From: a virus
Virus record (IMG/VR): IMGVR_UViG_3300045974_000421
Location: 1-43,482 of that record
DNA: 43,482 bases
Reading direction: 5' to 3' (one strand)
The notes beneath the pieces were generated by a model. The model saw only the letters and a program-made list of their open reading frames with translations. It searched no databases and was not told the origin of the DNA. Shown one piece after another: positions 26,014-33,276 of this stretch (position 1 is the first letter of the stretch; each line of letters opens with the position of its first letter). The translations under genes were made by a program, and so were the position numbers.

Positions 26014-27201
26014 TTAGTTTGTCGTGATGGTTGCGCCGCGCCCAACAAGCGTTGCTTTGTCAGTGATGCCTTGTCCGCTTGGCGCTGCATTCGTGCCACC
26101 ATTGATCGTGAGAGCTTTTCCTGTTCCCCAGAGCGTTGTGCCGTTCGTACCATCGAGCGAAACGAGAAGTGCTAGCAGCGCATTGACGCTTGCAGCATTT
26201 AGCTTGAGTCCTGAAAGTGTGATGTTTCCTGGGATAAATTTCAAAGTTCCGATAGTTCCTAGGACCAAAAAACTAAGATTAGTTGCGCTTGAAATTGAAA
26301 TGGATCCGCTGTACTGCACCATTGTTGGAAGAGTAATTGTCAGAGCAGCAGTCCCCATCGATGGAGTGAAATTTCCTCCAATATACTGCAACGACGGGAA
26401 ACTGTACGTAGGACAATTCGTTGTTCCGCTTATTGCAAAAAAGTTTCCTCCCACAGAACTAAGATTGGGAAAGTTAATGCTTGTTAGATTTAGTCCTCCT
26501 GAAAACACGCCAAAATTTCCGCCGACAGCTACAAGCGAAGGGAAGCTAAAGGAAGTAAATAAAGAAGAGAAAAAGTTCACCACCAAAGCACCGCCAATTA
26601 CCACCAAATTAGGCACATTGAGCGTGGCTAGAGAAGAGATATTTCCTGAGTCTAAGTTTCCCGTCAAAATTTTCAACGCTGGACAAGAAATAGTCCCTAA
26701 ACTGGCTGCATTAGAAATGTAAAAATTTCCGTAGATCCCAGCAAGATCGTTAAACTGCAAAGAAGTCAATCCCTTTGCGGAACTTCCTTCAACGTAATAA
26801 AATCCATTTATCCATGGCCCTGCACCAATTGGCAGTTGACTGTTTCCTAGTTGAACCGAGTTGGAAGGAATAATAACAAAAGGATATTTATATTGCCAGA
26901 CACCAGCAGTTATAACGCTCAGTGCTTGTGCTAGTGGTGCGTAGCCAGGAATGGTAAGATTGCTCTGCCAAACAGCAGCACCTGGTTGCGAGTCAGTGCA
27001 GGTGTAAACAGTTCCTCCATAAATCCAGACTGATCCACGGTGAAAACCTTGATTCTGGTCGTCAGTCGCTGCGGGAGCGCGTTGCGCCAATAAGTTATTC
27101 TGGCGAAAGATTTCTGTCGAACCGCCCACCGAATGATCCCAGTCTCGAATCTCTGTGGCTCCGGGAATAACTTCAGAAGGACTGATTTGAGATTGAGGCA
27201 T
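26014..27201 (-). CDS. Leucine-rich-repeat tail or adhesin protein
   Basis: 395 residues. The first ~100 form a small virion-type domain (HRGSVWIYGGTVYTCTDSQP, AAVWQSN). From about 145 to 330 there are some eight leucine-rich units of 22-24 residues with the core L-x-S-I/F-x-F-P-x-L-x-x-V/I-GGNF, related in style to BspA or receptor-L-domain repeats. The end (LNAASVNALLALLVSLDG and an APSGQGITDKATL segment) is a capping pattern I associate with such phage repeat proteins. This is likely a receptor-binding or attachment protein. It is the first gene after the capsid terminator. Confidence 0.7.
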   Translation of the reverse strand: MPQSQISPSEVIPGATEIRDWDHSVGGSTEIFRQNNLLAQRAPAATDDQNQGFHRGSVWIYGGTVYTCTDSQPGAAVWQSNLTIPGYAPLAQALSVITAGVWQYKYPFVIIPSNSVQLGNSQLPIGAGPWINGFYYVEGSSAKGLTSLQFNDLAGIYGNFYISNAASLGTISCPALKILTGNLDSGNISSLATLNVPNLVVIGGALVVNFFSSLFTSFSFPSLVAVGGNFGVFSGGLNLTSINFPNLSSVGGNFFAISGTTNCPTYSFPSLQYIGGNFTPSMGTAALTITLPTMVQYSGSISISSATNLSFLVLGTIGTLKFIPGNITLSGLKLNAASVNALLALLVSLDGTNGTTLWGTGKALTINGGTNAAPSGQGITDKATLVGRGATITTN

Positions 27202-27225
27202 ATTATTTCAAAAAGTAAATCTCCT

Positions 27226-27283
27226 GGGTTCTGCCAGACGCTTCACGTCATGAGCTGCGCGAAGTCATCTGGCAGAGGCACCC
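27226..27283 (-). terminator. Stem-loop after the major capsid gene
   Basis: Between the capsid stop (27296) and the next start (27201), GGGTTCTGCCAGA pairs with TCTGGCAGAGGCACCC, and an inner CTTC/GAAG can extend the stem. Read leftward it is followed by ATTTACTTTTTGAAA. The T-run is short and set off from the stem, so it may be a partial terminator or an mRNA-stabilising hairpin that raises capsid expression over the fibre genes. Confidence 0.55.
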
Positions 27284-27295
27284 AGAAGAAGTTTG

Positions 27296-28501
27296 TTACA
27301 GGCCAGTCGAGCTGGTCAAGCAGCTTGCAAGTCCGGTGTCGAAGGCACAACGCTTGTAGCTGAACGGCACGACGGCGTGCGGGCGAAGCGGCTGGTAGGC
27401 ACGGCTGATCTGATAGATATGCTGGCCAAAGTCGAGGAACAAGTTACAATCATTGTCCCGGACAGACACCCACTCGAGTTCACCCATAGAGAGCTGAGGC
27501 GCGAACTTGAAGGTACCTTCACCAGAATAACGCTCTGGCGTTAAGCGGGAGAAGGATTCGCCGCCGACGATAAACCCAATCTCGTAGTTAGCCGACACCC
27601 AAGCTGGGTTACGGCGAGCTGCAACACCGTTAGTCGTGGCCACACTAATTTCTGGCTCAATGAGAATTGGCTTTCCGTTTCCGTCAAGCGCGTTAAATCG
27701 CAGGGGCTGCGAATCAACACCCAAAGCAAACCCGCGATAGCCTTGGAACTGATACCCAGAGATTGACTGCTCGCCGAGCTTGAAGCTTCCCGCAGTAAGA
27801 TACTTGAGATCTTCTTTGACGTCCGCGCTGTTGCGGAAGTTCTCAATCTGGTCAATAGAGGCAATGACCATGAAGAAGTCGCCGCTCTCAGTTCCAAAAG
27901 GCTCGACGAGGAGATCCTCACGGAGCAGAGAACCAAGCTTATACAGCGTCTTGAAGTTCATCGGCGCATCGGGAAGAACCGGATAGAACGCCGTATCGAT
28001 AGCCTGAGCTTCGCCAGTCACCAGGCTAGAAAATGGAACGCCAGTTTTGGCGACAAATTTCACACCTGAGCGGTTAAGCAACGTGGCTCGAATATCAGCA
28101 TTCATAACCTGCAGAACACCTTTTTCCAAGGCCATCTGCGCTTGCAGATACGCGCCTTTGAAAGCCGTGCGACTGGTTTTGATACAGACACGAGGCCCAA
28201 GACCCCGCAACGACTGGAGCTGGTACTGATACTCGGTCGAGCCGACTTGATCCGGAGTTGCACCAGTTCCGCAAAGCGAAACATCATTGGTGAATACCGG
28301 AGCCGCCAAGCTGGAAGCCATAACAGCCCGCTCTTGAACAACCGACCGCACGACGTCTGAAACGTTGGGGATCGAGCCGCCCTTGAGGATGTTGATATAC
28401 GGCGATTTACGGGCCAAGACTTTGGCAATCTGCCCTATGATTCGGTTTGTGTCTTTCGCGGCGAAGTTTTGGACCGCGGAAAGAGAAATACAATCTGACA
28501 T
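27296..28501 (-). CDS. Major capsid protein
   Basis: 401 residues. The composition and layout fit a podoviral / HK97-fold major capsid protein: a helical N-terminal region (NRIIGQIAKVLARKSPYINI), a long helix-rich middle with FKTLYKLGSLLREDLLVEPF, then strands. The C-terminal part has NPAWVSANYEIGFIVGGESF and a region ending FGQHIYQISRAYQPLRPHA. No single diagnostic motif exists, so the call rests mainly on size, position between the scaffold/portal region and the tail genes, and the flanking terminator-like and promoter-like gaps that give it its own unit. The SD is weak (AGAAAG). Confidence 0.75.
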   Translation of the reverse strand: MSDCISLSAVQNFAAKDTNRIIGQIAKVLARKSPYINILKGGSIPNVSDVVRSVVQERAVMASSLAAPVFTNDVSLCGTGATPDQVGSTEYQYQLQSLRGLGPRVCIKTSRTAFKGAYLQAQMALEKGVLQVMNADIRATLLNRSGVKFVAKTGVPFSSLVTGEAQAIDTAFYPVLPDAPMNFKTLYKLGSLLREDLLVEPFGTESGDFFMVIASIDQIENFRNSADVKEDLKYLTAGSFKLGEQSISGYQFQGYRGFALGVDSQPLRFNALDGNGKPILIEPEISVATTNGVAARRNPAWVSANYEIGFIVGGESFSRLTPERYSGEGTFKFAPQLSMGELEWVSVRDNDCNLFLDFGQHIYQISRAYQPLRPHAVVPFSYKRCAFDTGLASCLTSSTGL

Positions 28502-28738
28502 ATTTTTGTTCTTTCTGCTTGATCGCGGTCAAGTAATTGGTTGGATGACCACGAAATGTTAAGTGTCGCCGGAGATTATTCCCCCGCGGTTGACTAAGTG
28601 CCCTCGGACGAGTGGCTCGTTTGGTCGTCCTCTTCGCCTGCTCTTACCCTTGCTGGCCTGGGAGTTCGTGCGTGAACCATTCGAAGGTTAAATGCTATTT
28701 ATTAAAAATTTGTATTTTTGTAAATAAAAATTTACTGC
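28502..28738 (-). promoter_or_regulatory. 237-bp gap upstream of the capsid gene
   Basis: No convincing gene is seen. The right part (28695-28735) is very AT-rich and includes a GTAAAT/ATTTAC hairpin at 28720-28735, perhaps the end of the glycosyltransferase unit or an upstream promoter element. At 28675-28689 AACCATTCGAAGGTT forms a 4-bp stem with a 7-base loop, and nearly the same motif lies upstream of the small terminase gene. At 28602-28626 overlapping inverted repeats (ACGAG/CTCGT and GGACGA/TCGTCC) occur. A leftward capsid promoter probably lies here, but I cannot pick its boxes with confidence. Confidence 0.5.
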
Positions 28739-29503
28739 TTAGAAAAATTGACTATGCTCCCACTTTGTCCCGATCAAAGGACTTGTTTTAGCCGGAGTAT
28801 GCTGGGAGACCCAGTCACGCACAGAGCTGTCCTTAATGCCATGCAACCAAACAGTGCCTTGTCGGACTAACCCGAGAATAAAGTCCGCAGAAACTGTTGG
28901 GGTTTGCCACATAGAATAAAACCGAGAATCCCCTTTCCAGCCTAGCCGCTCGAATAATCGGGCGTGGTAAACATCCCATGGCTGATTGGCGTCGCAGCCC
29001 CAAAGTTGCACTGACTCGTTGAAAAGCGTTGCCTCGAAAAGAGCGTTGCCGTTAACATGCCCGGGCTCGCAAGGAGACGGATGCCAATACCCCACTATTT
29101 TGGAGTCCTGCCGCTCTTCCCAGGCTTGCTGCAGTTGCACGTCCCAATTTCCGACAAGCGGGCACGCATCAGCTTCTGTCGTCAGTACGCTAGAATAGTC
29201 CATTTCGCCACGTTTTATCGACTCCGCAACCCATTGAATCGTGCCGTGCCAAAGTCCGTTGCATCCCCCTGGATAACCCGTTTCTTTACGTGGAGAAGTA
29301 AACAGCAAAACTTGCCCAAACACTTCTTGCAAATCTTGCACCAACCGGGTAGAAAATTTCCGACAATCGAATCGAGTGACTAAAGCGAGATCGGCAGCTT
29401 TGTACCCGTTTTCTGGAGCAAGCCGGAGCAAAACTTTACACAAAGACTCGCCGTCTTTAATATCTCCCTCCCACACTTGGAGAGCAAGCAAGAACTTTTT
29501 CAT
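28739..29503 (-). CDS. Glycosyltransferase-like protein (GT-A fold)
   Basis: 254 residues from the ATG at 29503, giving an ATGA overlap with the methyltransferase gene; the 290-residue start would overlap it by 112 bases. The start LLALQVWEGD, the DLALVTRFDC strand, and VLTTEADACPL (E110-A111-D112 as a DxD-like metal site) suggest a nucleotide-sugar transferase fold. GYPGGCNGLWHGT and the later WDVYHARLFERLGW look like acceptor-side elements. It is the last gene of the sugar/methyl block before the capsid gap. The exact family is not recognised. Confidence 0.6.
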   Translation of the reverse strand: MKKFLLALQVWEGDIKDGESLCKVLLRLAPENGYKAADLALVTRFDCRKFSTRLVQDLQEVFGQVLLFTSPRKETGYPGGCNGLWHGTIQWVAESIKRGEMDYSSVLTTEADACPLVGNWDVQLQQAWEERQDSKIVGYWHPSPCEPGHVNGNALFEATLFNESVQLWGCDANQPWDVYHARLFERLGWKGDSRFYSMWQTPTVSADFILGLVRQGTVWLHGIKDSSVRDWVSQHTPAKTSPLIGTKWEHSQFF

Positions 29504-30069
29504 GCCGGCAACTGTATCCACCAAGATTTGTCTAGCTCGTCGGCCATGGTTGTATGCAGGGAAAGATTGCGATCGGCAGTGAATTTCGTCACAGTTGACT
29601 TTACCTCGCACTTATAATACGGCTCGTCAAGGTCATAAAAATCATGCCCGCCAAAGATTCCACCCGGTTTGACTTTCTGGATCCAGCCATCAAGATCACG
29701 CTTGAGTTGCGGGTTGTGGTGGTTGCCGTCAATGTAAACAAAATCAAGCGACTTGTCTGCTACTCGCAACAACGCCTCATCGCTCGTCATGCGCAAGGCA
29801 ATCGTGCGTGATGGGAACTTGGCGAGCCGCTCAATGCAGTGGTTGTATGCGCCATCGAAGTCAATGTTCGCCGAGCCATCAACATATTCCCCACACGCCT
29901 TACGATCCCACGGATCGACGAGCAACAATCCGTGACCCTGCCATAATTTTAGAATCTGCTCGGCATTCTCTCCATATGCCACGCCAATCTCAGCTCCAAT
30001 GTTCTTTAGCCTAAGCTGGTTGAGCAGCAGCCCGAGTCCCTTGCGATTTGTTAAGTCTGTCAATCTCAT
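29500..30069 (-). CDS. Class I SAM-dependent methyltransferase
   Basis: 189 residues from the ATG at 30069, which gives an ATGA overlap with the upstream gene; a start 12 bases earlier is possible. Motif I is GAEIGVAYGENAEQIL (25-40). LLLVDPWD is the acidic strand-2 end, and LDFVYIDGNHHNPQLKRDL with the KPGGIFGGHDF post-motif identifies the Methyltransf_24 / FkbM-like Rossmann type. Members commonly methylate sugars or small molecules. Set between three glycosyltransferase-like genes, it may cap or modify the glycan they make. Confidence 0.8.
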   Translation of the reverse strand: MRLTDLTNRKGLGLLLNQLRLKNIGAEIGVAYGENAEQILKLWQGHGLLLVDPWDRKACGEYVDGSANIDFDGAYNHCIERLAKFPSRTIALRMTSDEALLRVADKSLDFVYIDGNHHNPQLKRDLDGWIQKVKPGGIFGGHDFYDLDEPYYKCEVKSTVTKFTADRNLSLHTTMADELDKSWWIQLPA

Positions 30070-30785
30070 AGTCCGCTCCATTTCTTCAGCTCAGGCACAA
30101 AATCCTGAATGTTTCCGTGACTCCAAAACTGCCGCACCTTACGGAAAGACTTCGGAATTGTTTCCATATCATGACAGTCACGCCATTCATACAAATCCCA
30201 TTGGCGGTTGAAAGCTAGCGTCCCTAAGCAGTTGAATTCTGAAAAGCGACAAACGTGTTGTAAATACGCATCCAGTGACATCTGATGCGCATTGATGATA
30301 TACGCTTCGAGAGCTTCATAAGTTTCCCGGTGAAGAATGAAGGGGAAGCACCGCATGAATTCTTTCCCAACCCAGTCTTTGTGTTGAAAGAAGACTGCCT
30401 TCGTGGCTTCCTCCCATGCCGCTTGCGCGTCTGGCACCTCGTAATAGTTCTGCCAAGGCCATATAGGTTTTCCCTGGTAGAACAACTCAGAAAGATCTAT
30501 CGGCTCAATGACCATGACATCAGAGTCGATATGGCAAACAAATTCAGCGTCCGTCCAGCTCCAGGCTCTAATCTTTACCCACTGTTGCCAGTGGTACCCT
30601 TGGCCTGGCCAGTCAGGAATAAAATGCCACTCGACTCCTTTAATATGCTCGAACAAATGCTTGTCGCAATCTGGGGCGACGGCCATAATTTTTCGGTAGC
30701 CCGTCATGCTTTTCTGCACGCTGGCTAAAGAAAACTTGAACCATTCCAAGTCGTCTCTGAAAGTCACATAGAGAATGTCAATCAT
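30066..30785 (-). CDS. Glycosyltransferase, DUF6492-like
   Basis: 239 residues from the ATG at 30785 (ATGA overlap with the gene before); a 294-residue frame would begin deep inside that gene. The start IDILYVTFRDDLEWFKFSL, the middle GYHWQQWVKIRAWSWTDAEF, and CHIDSDVMVIEP (D87-S88-D89, the metal/UDP-sugar site) match a family of GT-A enzymes I know as DUF6492. The sugar donor and acceptor cannot be told from sequence. Coupled translation on both sides suggests the block works as one unit. Confidence 0.75.
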   Translation of the reverse strand: MIDILYVTFRDDLEWFKFSLASVQKSMTGYRKIMAVAPDCDKHLFEHIKGVEWHFIPDWPGQGYHWQQWVKIRAWSWTDAEFVCHIDSDVMVIEPIDLSELFYQGKPIWPWQNYYEVPDAQAAWEEATKAVFFQHKDWVGKEFMRCFPFILHRETYEALEAYIINAHQMSLDAYLQHVCRFSEFNCLGTLAFNRQWDLYEWRDCHDMETIPKSFRKVRQFWSHGNIQDFVPELKKWSGL

Positions 30786-31705
30786 AATAGTCCTTGACGA
30801 AAGGCCGTGTGAACGCCGTAAGTCCCGTAACCCACGTGAATAGCCTGGAGTTGAGTGTCCACATACGGCTGAATCCCCACTTCCCGAGCCCGAGCACAAA
30901 AAGCAATATCCTCCCCGCGTCCGTCCGTCATCGGTTGAAAAAAGTTCCATGGCATGTCTGCTGAAGTTGGTGCAAGTTCAGGGAAAGAGAACATCATTTT
31001 CTTGAAAACGTTGCGATGAATTAAAAGGCATCCCGTCCCAACCCAATCGCAAGGCATACAGTAGTTGCCAAAAGACTGAGCCCTTTCGAGGTAAGTTTGA
31101 TCTTGCCAGAGACTGTTGATGGTTCTTCCCCCTGGATGCCGAGCGAAATAAGTGGCCCCGACTAATTCTTGGCGATGCTGAATGAGACGCCGCACGGTAT
31201 TTAATGAAGCTGCTTCTTGCGAGTAAGAATCTGGAAGCCGTGCCATCTGCATCAGAAAATTGGAGCGGCCGATGGGCACGATCATGTCATCGTCAAGAAA
31301 TAAAAGCCACTCAGCTTCTGTCTCAAGAAACTTCATGGCCAACCGATTCCTCGCATGATAAATCATCGCATCGCCAATTTCCATGTCAAAACGAATCTTC
31401 TCTGGGCCAAAGTCAAGAGCCATCGCGACGAGACACCACGCTGTTACTGGATTTGTTTGTTTGTAGCAAGGAAACCCGACAAAAACATTCCGGCCAGTCC
31501 ACTCGTCTTTTGCTGATTTATCTACGAAGTCAGGTTTATAGTAATCACGGTCTTCTTCGGGCTCTATGGGAGCCTGGGTGTCCTCGCGAGTCTCAACTTG
31601 AATATCCACCTGCTTTTCAGATTGAGAAGCTTCTACAACTGTTTCTACTGGCTCCGTCGAGATTTTCTTCTGCCGCTTGGGGACAAGATTTAATTTAGTG
31701 GCCAT
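30782..31705 (-). CDS. Glycosyltransferase with disordered N terminus
   Basis: 307 residues. Residues 1-68 are charged and Glu/Val/Thr-rich, probably disordered. The enzyme part starts at NVFVGFPCYKQTNP, continues with YHARNRLAMKFLETEAEWLL and FLDDDMIVP (D138-D140 as DxD), and has a GTGCLLIHRNVF strand and GEDIAFCARAREVG, the acceptor-loop pattern (ED) of GT-A family-2-type enzymes. It follows the scaffold gene by three bases and is the first gene of the sugar/methyl block. The tail could serve to bind another virion protein; that is a guess. Confidence 0.75.
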   Translation of the reverse strand: MATKLNLVPKRQKKISTEPVETVVEASQSEKQVDIQVETREDTQAPIEPEEDRDYYKPDFVDKSAKDEWTGRNVFVGFPCYKQTNPVTAWCLVAMALDFGPEKIRFDMEIGDAMIYHARNRLAMKFLETEAEWLLFLDDDMIVPIGRSNFLMQMARLPDSYSQEAASLNTVRRLIQHRQELVGATYFARHPGGRTINSLWQDQTYLERAQSFGNYCMPCDWVGTGCLLIHRNVFKKMMFSFPELAPTSADMPWNFFQPMTDGRGEDIAFCARAREVGIQPYVDTQLQAIHVGYGTYGVHTAFRQGLL

Positions 31706-31708
31706 GGG

Positions 31709-32989
31709 TTAATCTCCTTCAGCTTCAGAAAGGCCGGCTTCAATGGCGTCTTCATCGGGCATGGCCAGACGATTCTTCTGCTCAGATGGAGCTGTACGAT
31801 TACCAGCAACCCGTGACGTAGGTGGTCTTCCGGCTGCTTTAATCGAGTCAAGCTCTTTCTGGAGTTTGCCGTTCGCTTCGGTAAGTTCTTTGACTTGCAG
31901 CGCCGTGTGGTCCAACGCCGCAGCAAGCTTGATTGACGCCACAGCGGCACCCGCAACTTCTGCTCGGTCTTTGGGCGTCGCAGGATACAAAGCTGCTCGG
32001 AAATGTTCGTGCATCTGCTGCACTTCAGCGTTGTGGGCTTCAATTTTTTTCTTTTCGTCCTTGCTAGCTTTCTCTGGGATTTCTTGCAAACGCGCCCACG
32101 GAACGTTAGCAGTCATCTGCTCAAGATGCTTATCGATTTCTTGCTGCTGTTGCTCGAAGCTTTTGACGAGATTATTCTGCCTCTCGGCAAGAACTTCGTC
32201 ACGCCGCCCGCTGAACTTCTCAATCTCTGCAGACTTCTGCTCCGAAATATCCGCCCGCTCGGCCAAACGCTTTTGTACGCGTTCGCGATCAACGAAGGGA
32301 AGATTCGGCAGGATGGTTTTCTCCCACCACTCGACGTTGGCCTTCTCCACGCCAATCGCTCGCAAAGACTTCTCAGCTTCTTCTGGCAAGCCGTTCTTTT
32401 TAAGAATAGCAAGCACCTCGTCGTCCAAGCTGCTTAGTTTTGAATTGAATTGCTTTTGAAAATCGGGATCGTTTTCAATATCGAAAACTTTACGGAAGTT
32501 TCTCAATTCGCTTAGCTCTTTCTCAACTTCAGGCGTGATGCCTTTCGGCTGAGTAGAAAGCTCGGCAATTTTCTTTTCGAGCGTCGGGATAGCCGCAGCT
32601 TGGTCCTTGTAATGCTTGGCAACTTCCCGCAGCTTGGTGAAATTGACGGCATTCTTGGGACTGATTCCTTTTGGCGCTTGAACGGCATCGAGATCCAACT
32701 GCTCGAGATCTTTAATCCGTTGCGCTTCGGCTTCTTCCGGGGTAGAATCAGCAGGCTTTTGCTCGGCTTGAGCTTCTGGGGTTTCGGCGGGCGTCTGCTC
32801 GGGCGTCTGCTCGGGCGTCTGCTCTGCGGGCTTAATCTCCGGAGCTTGCTGCTCTGAAGATTCAACTCCAGCATCGTCAAGCGCCGAATCGATCGCGGCC
32901 ATGTCGTCTGCTGTAGGCTGCGTCGAGTTTCCAAGGTCCATCTCGGAAGATAGACCGTCTGTTACGGATGGTTCATTATCGTCTGGCAT
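31709..32989 (-). CDS. Scaffold-like protein
   Basis: 426 residues, acidic and Glu/Gln/Ala-rich. Residues about 45-80 contain EQTPEQTPEQTPAETPE from a 12-bp tandem repeat. The middle (about 125-340) is a long series of charged helices suggestive of coiled coil (ADISEQKSAEIEKFSGRRDE). The end is basic-then-acidic: a PTSRVAGNRTAPSEQKNRLA segment followed by DEDAIEAGLSEAEGD. Composition, length and position between portal and capsid fit a capsid scaffold. The C-terminal motif recurs in the protein encoded at 18890-19249. Confidence 0.7.
   Translation of the reverse strand: MPDDNEPSVTDGLSSEMDLGNSTQPTADDMAAIDSALDDAGVESSEQQAPEIKPAEQTPEQTPEQTPAETPEAQAEQKPADSTPEEAEAQRIKDLEQLDLDAVQAPKGISPKNAVNFTKLREVAKHYKDQAAAIPTLEKKIAELSTQPKGITPEVEKELSELRNFRKVFDIENDPDFQKQFNSKLSSLDDEVLAILKKNGLPEEAEKSLRAIGVEKANVEWWEKTILPNLPFVDRERVQKRLAERADISEQKSAEIEKFSGRRDEVLAERQNNLVKSFEQQQQEIDKHLEQMTANVPWARLQEIPEKASKDEKKKIEAHNAEVQQMHEHFRAALYPATPKDRAEVAGAAVASIKLAAALDHTALQVKELTEANGKLQKELDSIKAAGRPPTSRVAGNRTAPSEQKNRLAMPDEDAIEAGLSEAEGD
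32789..32824. repeat. Three perfect 12-bp tandem repeats in the scaffold gene
   Basis: The unit GGGCGTCTGCTC occurs three times end to end with no mismatch. On the minus strand it encodes EQTP repeated, in a Pro/Glu/Thr-rich presumably flexible part of the scaffold. Changes in copy number would keep the frame. Confidence 0.9.
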
Positions 32990-32990
32990 A

Positions 32991-33257
32991 TTATGTCATG
33001 TCTTTGTAGGATGCTTCTGGTGTGGTTTGAGGGGAAATTGCTGCAAGGTTAATAAGAGCTTCTTCGTAAGCCTCCCAGCCGGCTTTCATCGCAGCGATTC
33101 GCGCGACGCCTTCTGCAGTTCCTTTGATGAGGAGCTCGGTAGTTATCTGCGCCATGCACTGGTCTTTCATTAAGCTGCTCAGCTTTTCTTGCGGCACAAT
33201 CTTAAAGAACTGACGCAACGCGACGCCGTCTTCCTGTCTCCAATTAAATTTGCTCAT
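32991..33257 (-). CDS. Small hypothetical protein between portal and scaffold
   Basis: 88 residues. It starts MSKFNWRQEDGVALRQFF and is mostly helical (SLMKDQCMAQITTELLIKGT, AAMKAGWEAYEEALINLA), with a Thr/Pro-rich end. There is no signal or membrane helix. It sits one base before the scaffold start and 19 bases after the portal stop. Small proteins in this position are sometimes head-assembly factors; nothing more can be said. Confidence 0.65.
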   Translation of the reverse strand: MSKFNWRQEDGVALRQFFKIVPQEKLSSLMKDQCMAQITTELLIKGTAEGVARIAAMKAGWEAYEEALINLAAISPQTTPEASYKDMT

Positions 33258-33276
33258 GATGATAAGTAATGAAAGT

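Noticed and set aside
26024-26722. Plus-strand open frame of 232 codons
   Set aside because: It lies opposite the leucine-rich-repeat gene and mirrors its repeats; no start signal or gene context supports it.
28675-28689. tRNA T-arm-like hairpin (AACC-TTCGAAT-GGTT on the minus strand)
   Set aside because: The loop fits a T-loop, but no acceptor, D or anticodon arm can be built on either side, and the neighbouring sequence is a gene end and an AT-rich tract.
31743-32459. Plus-strand open frame of 238 codons
   Set aside because: Antisense to the scaffold gene; Ser/Cys/Phe-rich composition typical of the complement of Glu/Lys-rich coding.
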